The notes under the pieces were generated by a model. The model was not told the DNA's origin, ran no database searches, and saw only the letters and a list, made by a program, of their open reading frames with translations. Positions 16,581-26,059 of a stretch of 64,000 bases of DNA are shown piece by piece; within the stretch, counting starts at the first letter, position 1; the number at the start of each line of letters is the position of its first letter. The position numbers were made by a program, and so were the translations under genes. Source of the DNA: Sporosarcina luteola (GTDB lineage Bacteria; Bacillota; Bacilli; Bacillales_A; Planococcaceae); contig NZ_JAMBNV010000002.1 in assembly GCF_023715245.1 (NCBI RefSeq), forward strand, positions 62,001 through 126,000. Reading direction: 5' to 3'.

Positions 16581-17267
16581 CTACCGAATTACGACTTCCT
16601 GCAATCTATTCTTTCCGGTTTCTTGTTCGATGAACCGAAGCCGGACATCCCCGATCATAATATCGTTCAAGTCCCCGACCTTTTGTGATAGGAGGATTGC
16701 CCATTCACCCGTATCCCGGAGCGGATCTTCTACCGCGAAAACGCACTCACGGATCTCTAATTTTTCATTATCCGAAGTCAATGCCCCCTCCGATCGCAAC
16801 TGCTCGAAACGTATTTCCTCAGGTGTTTCCCATTCAATGAAAAAAGGATAAGGCAACTCATCGGAAACTGGCTGATCGACAAAAAGCATTTTCCATTTCT
16901 TCAGCTCTCCACTCGCAGTCCGACGCTCTGCATCCAACACGCCGGAAGTCGCAAACCCTTTGTTTGTAATATCCTCATTAAATTGCTCAATATCGGTTAC
17001 GGATAAACATAACGTACCCCATCCATCCTTTTCCTTCAAATCATGAAGCAGTAGACGAGTCAATGGATGATCAACTTGCTCTGCAACCTCGGGGCGTTCT
17101 ACGGATAACCATTCCACATACGCATTCTTCACATACAGCAATGCGTTCTGCGTCCCCCATTTTTCATGCTTTCCACCGACAATCGCCTGTCTTCCTGCTT
17201 TCCTTTGGTCCTCGACGACTTCTTCAGGGCTTTTTGATGTGAAATAAACAACATGGTCCAGTTTCAT
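16581..17267 (-). CDS. VOC-family (glyoxalase-like) protein
   Basis: A 228-aa protein opening MKLDHVVYFTSKSPEEVV, typical of the Glyoxalase_3-type VOC family, with WGTQNALLYVKNAYVEWLSVE and FFIEWETPEE segments. VOC proteins use a paired beta-alpha-beta-beta-beta fold for metal-dependent chemistry or ligand binding; the substrate is unknown. The ATG at 17267 fits the family N-terminus and lies 9 bases after GAGGGGG; ATG 17276 is too close to that site. It is 22 bases upstream of hflX and probably cotranscribed. Confidence 0.8.
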   Translation of the reverse strand: MKLDHVVYFTSKSPEEVVEDQRKAGRQAIVGGKHEKWGTQNALLYVKNAYVEWLSVERPEVAEQVDHPLTRLLLHDLKEKDGWGTLCLSVTDIEQFNEDITNKGFATSGVLDAERRTASGELKKWKMLFVDQPVSDELPYPFFIEWETPEEIRFEQLRSEGALTSDNEKLEIRECVFAVEDPLRDTGEWAILLSQKVGDLNDIMIGDVRLRFIEQETGKNRLQEVVIR

Positions 17268-17307
17268 CCAATCCATCCCCCTCTTATGAATAGATTACCA
17301 TATCCAT

Positions 17308-17344
17308 CAAAAAACGACCTCCGCTCGTGCACTGGAGGTCGTTT
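17308..17344 (-). terminator. Terminator of putP
   Basis: Stem aaacgacctcc / ggaggtcgttt with an A run on the plus-strand left side (T run in the minus transcript). Three bases beyond the stop codon. Confidence 0.9.
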
Positions 17345-17347
17345 CCA

Positions 17348-18832
17348 TTATCGTTCTTTTTTTAATAAAACTGTCGCATCGTAGAATTCCTTATCGATTT
17401 CCGCGTTTGGACGATACGTCAGCAAGCTGACGAAATACGTTACGACTAGGCAGATCAGGAAGCCCGGCACGATTTCATAAAGTGCATCAGACAACGCATC
17501 GATTGTACCCCAAATACCGACAGTGATCGCACCTGCAATCATTCCCCATAATGCGCCAGTTGCCGTCAGTTTGCGCCAATAAAGGGATAACAAGATAATC
17601 GGTCCGAATGCTCCGCCGAAGCCCGCCCATGCAAATGATACAAGTTTCAAGATCGATTCATTGTTCGGCCAAGCGAGCGCCATCGCGACTAATGAAACGA
17701 CAAGAACCGCCATCCTTCCGAGGAAGACATATCGTTTATCTGTCGCATCCGACTTGATGATCGCCTTATACAAGTCTTCGATAAGCGCAGAAGAGGTGAC
17801 GATCAATTGTGAAGAAATCGTACTCATAATAGCAGCAAGCACCGCCGCAAGCATGATTCCTGCAATGAATGGGTGGAAAATGATCTGCCCTAGTGCGATG
17901 AACACCGTTTCCTCATCGACCAATTCGGCACCAGCATTTTGCTGGAAATAAGCAATTCCCACCAGCGCGGTAGCGATTGCACCGAACAAGCTCAACGCCA
18001 TCCAACCAATTCCAATCCGACGTGCACTTTTCGTCTCCTTGACAGATTTGATTGCCATGAAACGGACGATAATGTGCGGCTGTCCGAAATAGCCGAGCCC
18101 CCAAGCAACAGAAGATATGACTCCTGCAACAGTTGCCCCTTTGATAAGGCTAAGTCTGGCAGGATCCACTTCTCTGATACTTGCAGCGGTTTCAGCAAAA
18201 CCGCCTGTCAATGTCAAACCGATTATTGGAACTAATAGTAATGCGAAGAACATCGTGAGACCTTGTACGAAATCGGTATAGCTGACGGCCAAGAATCCTC
18301 CGAATAGCGTATACGCGACAACGACAGCGGAAACAATCAGCATTCCGGAATGATAATCGAGTCCGAATGAACTCATGAAAAACTTTCCGCCGGCAACCAT
18401 GCCTGAAGAAACATAGAATGTAAAGAATACAAGGATGATAATACCTGACGCAATCCGAAGTAGTCGCGACTTGTCTTTCAGCCGACTTTCCAAATAGCTC
18501 GGAATTGTAATCGAGTCGCTAGATACTTGCGTATACACACGAAGTCTTGGCGCAACGAGAAGCCAGTTTAAATACGCGCCCACCGTCAAACCGATGGCAA
18601 TCCATGCTTCCGTTAGTCCTACAGCATAAATTGCCCCCGGGAGCCCCATGAGCAGCCAACCTGACATATCTGCCGCACCGGCGCTCAGCGCTGTAACGGC
18701 AGGTCCCAGTGAACGGCCACCGAGCATGTAATCGTTAAGATTTGTCGTTTTCCTGAAAGCATACCAGCCGATGAATAGCATCGCCACCATATACACAACA
18801 ATGGCAATCAGTTGATAGAAATCACTAGACAT
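17348..18832 (-). CDS. putP: Sodium/proline symporter
   Basis: A 494-aa sodium:solute symporter with about 13 helices, containing the PutP hallmarks GGRSLGPAVTALSAGAADMSGW near residue 40 and GYFGQPHIIVRFMAI near 250. It imports proline with Na+, for nutrition (PutP) or osmoprotection (OpuE); no proline catabolic genes lie nearby, so the role is open. Monocistronic with its own terminator. The 240 bases upstream (to 19073) contain AT-rich sequence but no operator that I recognise. Confidence 0.92.
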   Translation of the reverse strand: MSSDFYQLIAIVVYMVAMLFIGWYAFRKTTNLNDYMLGGRSLGPAVTALSAGAADMSGWLLMGLPGAIYAVGLTEAWIAIGLTVGAYLNWLLVAPRLRVYTQVSSDSITIPSYLESRLKDKSRLLRIASGIIILVFFTFYVSSGMVAGGKFFMSSFGLDYHSGMLIVSAVVVAYTLFGGFLAVSYTDFVQGLTMFFALLLVPIIGLTLTGGFAETAASIREVDPARLSLIKGATVAGVISSVAWGLGYFGQPHIIVRFMAIKSVKETKSARRIGIGWMALSLFGAIATALVGIAYFQQNAGAELVDEETVFIALGQIIFHPFIAGIMLAAVLAAIMSTISSQLIVTSSALIEDLYKAIIKSDATDKRYVFLGRMAVLVVSLVAMALAWPNNESILKLVSFAWAGFGGAFGPIILLSLYWRKLTATGALWGMIAGAITVGIWGTIDALSDALYEIVPGFLICLVVTYFVSLLTYRPNAEIDKEFYDATVLLKKER

Positions 18833-19073
18833 ATTCTCACTCCTGTTTCTATATTCTATTTCTTTTTATAATAGCATTTTTTCAATTAGTAAATGCGTAT
18901 TTTTAAAATTATCATTTCCACCAATTTATGACAGCCCCCCCATCACTTCTTACACATTTCCCGGGAAATGCACATATTTCGACAACACAGCCGATTCATT
19001 TGGACGAAATCCTCATAAATGGCGTTTAAGCAAATTGAAAAAGGGAATCGTCAACATAAGGAGGCGATTTCCA

Positions 19074-19439
19074 ATGCCTTGGACTACAAGTGATTATCCT
19101 GATTCTTTTAAGAACCTGGAACCAGACGTCAGGAATAAGGCAATTGAAATAGCGAATGCGTTACTTCGCGAAGGGAACGATGAAGGTAAAGCGATATCCA
19201 TCGCTACAGCAAAAGCAAGGGAATACGTGCATGGGGACAGTGCCGACCGCACGAAATATGAAGCGAAAGCACGTGACGAAGATTGGATTCTAATGAAAGA
19301 AGACGGTGAACGGGCAATTTTCAAGTAGGAGACAAAGGATGACCTACTGGAGAAAGCCAAACCGTATGTAAATGACCAAAACGGAATTCTAGCCGTTTAC
19401 CACGCTGATGGATCACTCGAAACAACTTTATATGACTGA
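19074..19439 (+). pseudogene. YdaT-like DUF2188-type gene interrupted by an in-frame amber codon
   Basis: ATG 19074 (AGGAGGCG upstream) begins a protein PWTTSDYPDSFKNLEPDVRN..., like the N-terminus of YdaT-type proteins. The open frame stops at TAG 19326-19328 after GERAIFK. The same frame continues without a break for 36 codons (ETKDDLLEKAKPYVNDQNG, ILAVYHADGSLETT) to TGA 19437-19439. That continuation is what the DUF2188 C-terminal half should look like. So one base change separates an 84-aa product from the expected ~121-aa protein. It may be a young pseudogene, amber read-through, or an assembly error. Confidence 0.75.
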
Positions 19440-19476
19440 ATTCACAAGTTCATTCAAACAAATACACGCAAGAACT

Positions 19477-19510
19477 AAATAAAAAGGCGAAGAATTCATT
19501 CCTTCGCCTG
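19477..19510 (-). terminator. Terminator of the acyl-CoA synthetase gene
   Basis: Stem aggcgaag / cttcgcct around aattcattc; T run on the minus strand (aaataaaa on plus). Confidence 0.8.
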
Positions 19511-19528
19511 TTTCATGGTAGGGTTTTT

Positions 19529-21172
19529 TTATGTTTGGTGACTATATGCTTCGTCAATCGACATTTCACGCAGTTTGAATTTCTGGATTTTTCCCGATGC
19601 AGTCATTGGATATTCATCAATGAACTTAATGTACTTCGGAATTTTATGGTGCGAAATATTGCCTTGGCAAAATGAACGAACAGCTTCCTCATCAATGTGG
19701 GCTCCCTTTTTCGGAATGATCCACGCCATCAATTCCTCACCGTATTTCGGGTCCGGCACCCCGACAATTTGAACGTCTGAAATACCTGGATGCCTATAAA
19801 GGAACTCTTCCACTTCACGCGGATAGATGTTTTCTCCACCGCGGATAATAACGTCTTTTATTCGTCCTGTAATGTCAATGTAACCAGCCTCATCCATGAC
19901 AGCGATATCTCCTGTACGGAGCCAGCCATCCTCATCGATCGCCTCGCGCGTCGCTTCTTCATTATTATAATAGCCTTTCATAACATGATAACCGCGAGTG
20001 CACAGTTCACCGGGACTACCGACCGGCATCTCGTCACCTGTAACCGGATCAATAATTTTCACTTCGACAAACGGATGCGGCTTGCCGACAGTGGATACGC
20101 GTTTTTCGATTGGATCATCGGTTTGTGTCTGTGTAATGACCGGCGAAGCTTCTGTCTGTCCGTAACAAATCGTAATTTCATCCGCTCCCATGTCGTGAAT
20201 CACTTTCTTCATCACTTCAATTGGGCAAGTTGAGCCCGCCATGATGCCCGTTCGTAATGTCGACGTATCGAAATTCTTGAATTCAGGATGGTTCAATTCC
20301 GATATGAACATTGTCGGCACTCCGTTAAGTGCCGTACATTTTTCCTCCTGAACTGCTTCCAATACGCGAAGAGGGTCGAACTGCTCGAGGATGACCATTG
20401 TCGAACCATGGGTAACCGCAGCCAAATTGCTCAAAACCGCTCCGAAACAATGGAAGAAAGGTACTGGAATGCAGAGTCTATCTTTCTCCGTCAACTTCAT
20501 GAAATCCCCGATGATCTTTCCATTGTTAACAATATTGTGGTGCGTCAACATGACGCCTTTCGGAAACCCTGTCGTGCCGGACGTATATTGAATGTTAATG
20601 ACATCGTCGGGCGACAACGTCTTTTCCCGCTCTTCTAATTCTTCATCTGTGATTCCTTGCGCATGAGCAAGGAATTCCGACCATTTATAAATACCGGATT
20701 CCTCGCGATCCGACATGAGTATGATTCTTTTAAGTTTAGGAAGCTTGACACTGGTTACGATACCGCCTTCGCTATCCAGCAGTTCAGGACAAACGGAACG
20801 GATAATGTCGATATAACACGTCCCTTTGTATCCTTCAGCCAAAATCAATGTTGTCGCATCCGATTGCTTCAGCAAATATTCGAGCTCGTTCGCCTGATAG
20901 TTCGTATTCACCGTAACGAGGACAGCCCCCATCTTTCCAGTGGCAAACTGACTTAGCAACCATTGCGGCTTGTTATCGGACCAAATGGCGATATGCTCCC
21001 CACGCTCGATCCCCATCCCGATGAATGCCTTCGCGAGCTCATCTGTCTCTCTATTAAACTCATCATATGTTCTTCTGATCCCATGCTCCGGATACACATA
21101 GGCCTCTTGCTCCGGCAACGCTTTCGCCCAATCCCTTACGACCTCGCCAACCGTTTTCCTCAACAAAGACAT
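19529..21172 (-). CDS. AMP-forming acyl-CoA synthetase
   Basis: A 547-aa member of the ANL superfamily that activates a carboxylic acid to its acyl-CoA through an acyl-adenylate. All signature segments are present: P-loop YTSGTTGFPKG (~195), CYGQTEASP (~340), GWLRTGD (~430), hinge GRIKDVIIRGGENIYP and catalytic Lys in ASGKIQKF. Closest remembered type is B. subtilis YngI / medium-chain acyl-CoA synthetase. Monocistronic, terminator present. The ATG has AAGGGG upstream. Chain-length preference cannot be judged. Confidence 0.9.
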   Translation of the reverse strand: MSLLRKTVGEVVRDWAKALPEQEAYVYPEHGIRRTYDEFNRETDELAKAFIGMGIERGEHIAIWSDNKPQWLLSQFATGKMGAVLVTVNTNYQANELEYLLKQSDATTLILAEGYKGTCYIDIIRSVCPELLDSEGGIVTSVKLPKLKRIILMSDREESGIYKWSEFLAHAQGITDEELEEREKTLSPDDVINIQYTSGTTGFPKGVMLTHHNIVNNGKIIGDFMKLTEKDRLCIPVPFFHCFGAVLSNLAAVTHGSTMVILEQFDPLRVLEAVQEEKCTALNGVPTMFISELNHPEFKNFDTSTLRTGIMAGSTCPIEVMKKVIHDMGADEITICYGQTEASPVITQTQTDDPIEKRVSTVGKPHPFVEVKIIDPVTGDEMPVGSPGELCTRGYHVMKGYYNNEEATREAIDEDGWLRTGDIAVMDEAGYIDITGRIKDVIIRGGENIYPREVEEFLYRHPGISDVQIVGVPDPKYGEELMAWIIPKKGAHIDEEAVRSFCQGNISHHKIPKYIKFIDEYPMTASGKIQKFKLREMSIDEAYSHQT

Positions 21173-21252
21173 CCATCTAACCCCTTTCTATAAAACTTTA
21201 GTTATTTACATATTATCACAAAATTCAGAAGGTGTCTTAGGTATTTTACTTC

Positions 21253-21288
21253 AAAAAAAGCCGTTCCACCGGATAGGCAGAACGGCTT
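21253..21288 (-). terminator. Terminator of the yerD-like gene
   Basis: Stem agccgttc / gaacggct and, on the minus strand, TTTTTTTGAAG. Eight bases beyond the stop codon. Confidence 0.88.
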
Positions 21289-21295
21289 AATATCT

Positions 21296-22855
21296 TTATT
21301 CAACAGGGAAAACACGTCCTCTTTCATCCTTGTAAACAACGTGATTGCGCTCGAACTTTGTCGGAGAATCAATCCCAGCGGCAGCTGCGATCCGAAACAA
21401 CCCTTCACGCATCGTCAATATATAATTCGTGACACGGAATTTCTTCTCGTCAACAACCAACCCTCTTTGTAAATTTTTATCAGTCGTTGCCACACCCGCC
21501 GGACACTCATTCGTGTGGCATCGCTCGGCCATGATGCATCCTACCGAAATCATGAAACCACGGGCAATTTGGACAAGATCAGCCCCCATCGCCAATGCAA
21601 TCGCCGCTTTGTCAGGAGTGGTGATTTTTCCGGAAGCAATGATCTTCACTTGGTCGCGCACATCATATTTCCGCAAGGCGTCATCCAATAAGATGAGTGC
21701 CGATTTGAGCGGCAATCCTACACTGTCTGCCAAATCTTGATACGTCGCTCCGGATCCACCTTCCGCTCCATCCAAAGAGATGAAATCCGGACCTTTGCCT
21801 GTTTCATGCATGAACGACGCCAGCTCTTCTGCGTCTTCCTTGCCCCCAATGACGATTTTAATTCCGACAGGCTTGCCGCCACGGTCCCTGATCTGTTCGA
21901 TGAAGTCAAACAATGTCGGGTAGTCGGAGAACTGACGAAAACGGTTCGGGCTGTTGATTGTTGTATACGGAACTACATTCCGGATTTTCGCTATCTCCTC
22001 TGTCACTTTTTCCCCTTCGACATGGCCGCCCCGCATTTTAGCGCCTTGCGCCATCTTGATTTCAAAAGCTTTTACTTGCTCAATTTCCGCCTTTTCACGG
22101 AGACGCTCCCAGCTGAACTCCCCTTCCTCCGTGCGGAAACCGAATAGTCCCGAGCCGATTTGCGCGATGATATGGGCGTCTCCCGCTAGGTGGTGCGGGG
22201 ACAATCCGCCTTCACCTGTGTTCATCCACGCTTCTTTAGCCATGCCGATTCCCTTAGACAAAGCGGTAATCGCATTTTCACCGAGTGCCCCATAACTCAT
22301 GCCGGATTGGCCAAGCAAGCTCCGGACGTGGAAAGGATGCTCGCAGTTCGGCCCGATGACAATCGCATCCTCTTCAGGCAGAAGCCAAGGCAGTGCGGGA
22401 ATTTCCTCCCGATGCTCCTTCCGCGAGAAGAGATTGTCTTCATCGACACGGTAGCGCATCGTATGGATCAATTCTTCATTATCAACACGCATTTCTTCGT
22501 TCTGCTTCGTGAACAGCGCATTGCGGATGTAATAGCCTGCTTCTTCAAAGTTACGTTTCGATCCGAAGCCGATAATACTGTTCAAATACTTCCCCGGCAG
22601 CACCATATGCAAATATTCTTCCCGATTGAAAGGCTTTCCTTCATGGTCTGCATTGAACAAATACTGACGCAGCTCCGGTCCCGTCTTTTCAAGCACATAA
22701 CGCATCCGTCCGAGTACCGGATAGTTCCGGAGAACAGAATGCTGCTTCTGGCGTTTGTCATAAAAATAAAGATAGATAGCGATCGAAATGGGAATGACGA
22801 CTAAAATAAGGACAAGCAAAGTCGTCGTCAATGATATACCTTCAAACCAATCCAT
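21296..22855 (-). CDS. yerD: FMN-binding glutamate synthase-family protein YerD
   Basis: A 519-aa protein made of an N-terminal membrane helix (TLLVLILVVIPISIAIYLYF, ~13-33) and the FMN-binding (beta/alpha)8 domain of the glutamate synthase large subunit. Visible are GQSGMSYGALGENAITALS, GAEGGSGATY and the Fe-S cysteine region CIMAERCHTNECPAG. It lacks the glutaminase and central domains of GltB, so it cannot use glutamine by itself. B. subtilis YerD has the same layout; its reaction is not established. Confidence 0.88.
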   Translation of the reverse strand: MDWFEGISLTTTLLVLILVVIPISIAIYLYFYDKRQKQHSVLRNYPVLGRMRYVLEKTGPELRQYLFNADHEGKPFNREEYLHMVLPGKYLNSIIGFGSKRNFEEAGYYIRNALFTKQNEEMRVDNEELIHTMRYRVDEDNLFSRKEHREEIPALPWLLPEEDAIVIGPNCEHPFHVRSLLGQSGMSYGALGENAITALSKGIGMAKEAWMNTGEGGLSPHHLAGDAHIIAQIGSGLFGFRTEEGEFSWERLREKAEIEQVKAFEIKMAQGAKMRGGHVEGEKVTEEIAKIRNVVPYTTINSPNRFRQFSDYPTLFDFIEQIRDRGGKPVGIKIVIGGKEDAEELASFMHETGKGPDFISLDGAEGGSGATYQDLADSVGLPLKSALILLDDALRKYDVRDQVKIIASGKITTPDKAAIALAMGADLVQIARGFMISVGCIMAERCHTNECPAGVATTDKNLQRGLVVDEKKFRVTNYILTMREGLFRIAAAAGIDSPTKFERNHVVYKDERGRVFPVE

Positions 22856-22944
22856 GCGGACACCCCTTTTCTAAGCGTTATGAGTAGTGTAACATGAACA
22901 TATTCACGCAATATAGAATAACGAAATATTCTGGAGGTATAGAT

Positions 22945-23676
22945 ATGATCATCGATTTATTGACATCACACGCATCCGTACGAAAATACAAGGACATTCC
23001 TCTTTCAAAGGAAGACGTCCAGGAACTGGTCCACGTAGGCCAACATGCGGCAAGCTCCCATTTTGTCCAAGCCTATTCCGTCATCCATGTCACCGATCAG
23101 GAAAAACGGGAACAGCTAGCTGAGCTTTCAAAGAATAAAAGGCAGTTTCTATCCGCCGGAGCGGTGTTAATTTTCTGTGCAGATTATTGCCGATTAGCAA
23201 AAGCCGCTGCTATGCATGGCAAGGAAATCGATTATTCCCACGCAGAAAACGTGCTTGTCGGCTCCATCGATGTAGCACTCTTCGCCCAAAACGTAGCCAT
23301 CGCTGCAGAATCAAAAGGATATGGCATTTGCTATATCGGGGGCATTCGCAATGCCCCTGAGGAAATAAGCGAGCTACTAGGACTCCCGGATGGCGTCGCG
23401 CCAATGTTCGCCATGTCCATCGGCGTTCCTGACGAAGCGAACGAAGTGAAACCGAGATTGCCGGTCGAAGCGATCATCCATGAGAACAGCTATGATGCGG
23501 ACAAGTATGCCAAGATTCTGCCTGCCTATGATCAAACAATGCACGACTATTACCTCAATCGCGGGTCGAACCAAAAGGATACGGCATGGTCTGTGCAAAT
23601 GGCCGACTTCCTCGCCGAACCTAGACGGACGTATATGAAAGAATTCTTGGGGAAGCGCGGATTCACATTTAAATAA
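22945..23676 (+). CDS. FMN-dependent NAD(P)H oxidoreductase (NfrA family)
   Basis: A 243-aa nitroreductase-family flavoprotein. The N-terminus MIIDLLTSHASVRKYKDIPLS carries the FMN-phosphate-binding SVRKY; GICYIGGIRN and the C-terminal MADFLAEPRR region fit the NfrA1/NfrA2 group. Such enzymes reduce FMN, nitroaromatics, azo compounds or thiol stress products with NAD(P)H. The start at 22945 follows CTGGAGG; earlier in-frame starts have no ribosome site. A phased repeat array begins 18 bases after the stop codon, with a terminator beyond it. Confidence 0.88.
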   Translation: MIIDLLTSHASVRKYKDIPLSKEDVQELVHVGQHAASSHFVQAYSVIHVTDQEKREQLAELSKNKRQFLSAGAVLIFCADYCRLAKAAAMHGKEIDYSHAENVLVGSIDVALFAQNVAIAAESKGYGICYIGGIRNAPEEISELLGLPDGVAPMFAMSIGVPDEANEVKPRLPVEAIIHENSYDADKYAKILPAYDQTMHDYYLNRGSNQKDTAWSVQMADFLAEPRRTYMKEFLGKRGFTFK

Positions 23677-23693
23677 AACTTGAACGCGTAATT

Positions 23694-23793
23694 ACGCATA
23701 AAGTGTTCCAAAAGCTCTTAAATCTATTTATTCACGCATAAATCGTACCAAATACGCATAAACGCGATAAACGACGCATAAACGGCAGTTCAC
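23694..23793. repeat. Phased array B: 5 units, 20-base period, core acgcataaa
   Basis: Cores at 23694, 23714 (degenerate: gctcttaaa), 23734, 23754 and 23774, exactly 20 bases apart, all in the same direction. Same word as arrays A and C. The array lies between two plus-strand genes, 18 bases beyond the first stop and before that gene's terminator. Confidence 0.9.
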
Positions 23794-23798
23794 TTCAC

Positions 23799-23828
23799 GG
23801 GATTAGCAAACGCTAATCCCTTTTGATA
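23799..23828 (+). terminator. Terminator after the NfrA-type gene
   Basis: Stem gggattagc / gctaatccc with loop aaac, then ttttgatatt. It comes after array B, so array B would be transcribed. Confidence 0.75.
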
Positions 23829-23869
23829 TTCTTATACATACATACTCGCCCGAAAAGAGGTCCATCATT

Positions 23870-25048
23870 ATGCAATTTGAAGAACTAGTCAATGAAATCG
23901 TCCGCCGGATTCAGGAAGGATCATTCATCCAAGGAACGATCAGTCAGCCCCGTTACAAATCGACCGGCTTGCAGAAAGTGAAACTAAAGCCGGTGGAAAT
24001 TAAAAAAGAAGTCCATATTCAATTTGAATATCACTATGAACGAATTTTAAAACATGAAAATATAAAAATCTCAGACATCCAGACAACCCTCCATCAACTT
24101 TTGGAGCAATTCAAGCAGATGCATGCGGAATTCACGGATGAGAAAGTCCATATCCAGCTGACGAAAAAATTCAAAGTTTCCTGGAAAGGTGAAAAGGCGG
24201 CAGTGACGAAAAAAGTCGACTTTTCGCATAACCGGAAAAAGAACTATCTTTTGGACGATGAAACTCTTTACCCTTTTCTAGTCCGTCTTGGCGTGCAATC
24301 TCCCGAAGGAAAGGTGAAAAAGCAAAAATACGACAAGTTCCGGCAAATCAACCGCTTTGTCGAGTTCATCGATGACGCACTCACTCATTTGCCAAAAGAT
24401 CGTCCCGTCCGTATTTTGGACTTCGGTTCCGGCAAATCCTATTTGACGTTTGCCCTCTATCATTATTTACACATCGAAAAAGGGTTGGATATCAGAGTGA
24501 CTGGGCTTGACCTGAAAAAGGAAGTCATTGAAGAATGCAATTTGATTGCGATGGATCTTGGCTATGAACAGTTGGAGTTCCTCGTCGGTGATATTAACGA
24601 TTACAACGAGGAAACGTCCGTAGACATGGTCGTCACTTTACATGCTTGCGATGTTGCAACGGATATGGCATTGGCACGCGCTGTCAAATGGGGAGCGGAA
24701 GTTATTTTGAGCGTCCCTTGCTGTCAGCATGAACTGTTCTCGCAAGTCCAATCACCTGCTCTTGAAGTGATGCTCCAGCATGGGTTAATCAAAGAACGCT
24801 TCTCGGCCCTTGCCACCGACTCCATCCGCGCTGAAATCCTGTCACTCGTCGGATATGACGCTCAGCTTCTTGAATTCATTGATATGGAGCATACACCGAA
24901 AAATATTTTGATCCGCGCGTATAAGACCGGTAAAAAACCGACGGCTGAAGGTATCGCCAAGTACGAAGGATTCCGTGATTTGCTGAACGTGAAGCCATTT
25001 TTGGAACGGGAGTTGAGGGAAGCGGGTTATTTACAATTAAAATGGTGA
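23870..25048 (+). CDS. SAM-dependent methyltransferase
   Basis: A 392-aa protein with an N-terminal ~150-aa domain and a Rossmann methyltransferase domain: motif I ILDFGSGKSYLTFALYHYL (~185), acidic motif VTGLDLKKEV, and motif IV-like TLHACDVATDMALA. The architecture resembles the Methyltransf_32 (METTL25-like) group of predicted RNA or small-molecule methyltransferases. Target unknown. Monocistronic: a ribosome site (AGAGG) precedes the ATG and a perfect hairpin terminator follows ~65 bases after the stop. Confidence 0.82.
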   Translation: MQFEELVNEIVRRIQEGSFIQGTISQPRYKSTGLQKVKLKPVEIKKEVHIQFEYHYERILKHENIKISDIQTTLHQLLEQFKQMHAEFTDEKVHIQLTKKFKVSWKGEKAAVTKKVDFSHNRKKNYLLDDETLYPFLVRLGVQSPEGKVKKQKYDKFRQINRFVEFIDDALTHLPKDRPVRILDFGSGKSYLTFALYHYLHIEKGLDIRVTGLDLKKEVIEECNLIAMDLGYEQLEFLVGDINDYNEETSVDMVVTLHACDVATDMALARAVKWGAEVILSVPCCQHELFSQVQSPALEVMLQHGLIKERFSALATDSIRAEILSLVGYDAQLLEFIDMEHTPKNILIRAYKTGKKPTAEGIAKYEGFRDLLNVKPFLERELREAGYLQLKW

Positions 25049-25110
25049 AAAAACCGCCTCTCTCAGCAACCCGTTCAATTGAGAGGTGCAAAATACAAAT
25101 TAAAGCACGA

Positions 25111-25149
25111 AATAGACCGCTAATTCACATATGAATTAGCGGTCTTTTA
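25111..25149 (+). terminator. Terminator of the methyltransferase gene
   Basis: A perfect 12-bp stem gaccgctaattc / gaattagcggtc with loop acatat, then tttta. An additional weak stem cctctc / gagagg lies at 25057-25086. Confidence 0.8.
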
Positions 25150-25285
25150 ATGGGGGAAAGATAAAATAAACGACTTATACTAATTATTGTTAGATGATAT
25201 TTATTCAACCCAAAATACACAATGTTTGTTGGCAACTCTTTGTTAAAACGATAGTAATAAGTCTTGCAACTCACAGGTACTCATT

Positions 25286-26059
25286 TTATTTATTTTTATA
25301 GTATGAAGGTTCAACACCTTCATACTCATACAACGTTGATGTTTCTCGTTTAACAACATAGGACATTTGCCAAGCACTCTTCGTATTTCCTATTTGCCAA
25401 TCCTCTTTGAACGTCACGATATATTTTTCTTTCCCTATTTCTTTTACACTCGTTTCTCTCACAACTTTATACCCGTCAATTGTTTCTTCTTTCAACCCAA
25501 CTTCTTTCGGAAAATAATCGATGAGAGTCCCTACTCCAGCAGTTGCAGTGGTTATCGCATCTTCTTTTGTGAAAGGAGGTTGAGGTGGCGATGTCCATTG
25601 GAAAAATAACCACGACAGAAAAATAAAAGACATAGGCATTAGTACAAACATTTTTAAACTTTTCCCTTTACTTTGTCTTTTGTAGAGCCATTTATCAATC
25701 ACCCCGTACAGGATAGCCACAACCATACCGAACCACATTAACGTACTTTCTTGAAAAAATAATCCGTTTACCAATCCAAAAGCGCCTAAAATGAGTATTG
25801 TTAACCAATCTTTTTTCAAAAACCATTTCCGTTGCACGGCATCCAAAATTAGCGACACAACGTTCCCGTACAGTAAAATAACGACTCCCACATATATACA
25901 ATATACCAACAGCCACCCCAGAAAAGAATTCCCTTTGTTATATTCAAACTGATCATAATTAAAAATCATGCCATACACCATCAACCCTGAAAAAGTAATG
26001 GTGGCAACAAATGTGGTTAGCAGTTTTCTAATAATCATAATGCCTATACCATGCTCCAC
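25286..26059 (-). CDS. Polytopic membrane protein of unknown function
   Basis: A 258-aa protein with four or five hydrophobic helices in residues ~10-165 (FSGLMVYGMIF, WLLVYCIYVGVVILLYG, ILILGAFGLVNGLFF, MFVLMPMSFIFLSWLFF) and a ~90-residue extracytoplasmic C-terminal domain with PPQPPFTKEDAITTA and beta-rich KEKYIVTFKEDWQIG. No family recognised. GTG 26059 is preferred because AGGAGG lies 6 bases upstream. Gene and flanks are visibly more AT-rich than the neighbours, and an inverted repeat brackets the patch, so transfer is possible. Confidence 0.7.
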   Translation of the reverse strand: MEHGIGIMIIRKLLTTFVATITFSGLMVYGMIFNYDQFEYNKGNSFLGWLLVYCIYVGVVILLYGNVVSLILDAVQRKWFLKKDWLTILILGAFGLVNGLFFQESTLMWFGMVVAILYGVIDKWLYKRQSKGKSLKMFVLMPMSFIFLSWLFFQWTSPPQPPFTKEDAITTATAGVGTLIDYFPKEVGLKEETIDGYKVVRETSVKEIGKEKYIVTFKEDWQIGNTKSAWQMSYVVKRETSTLYEYEGVEPSYYKNK

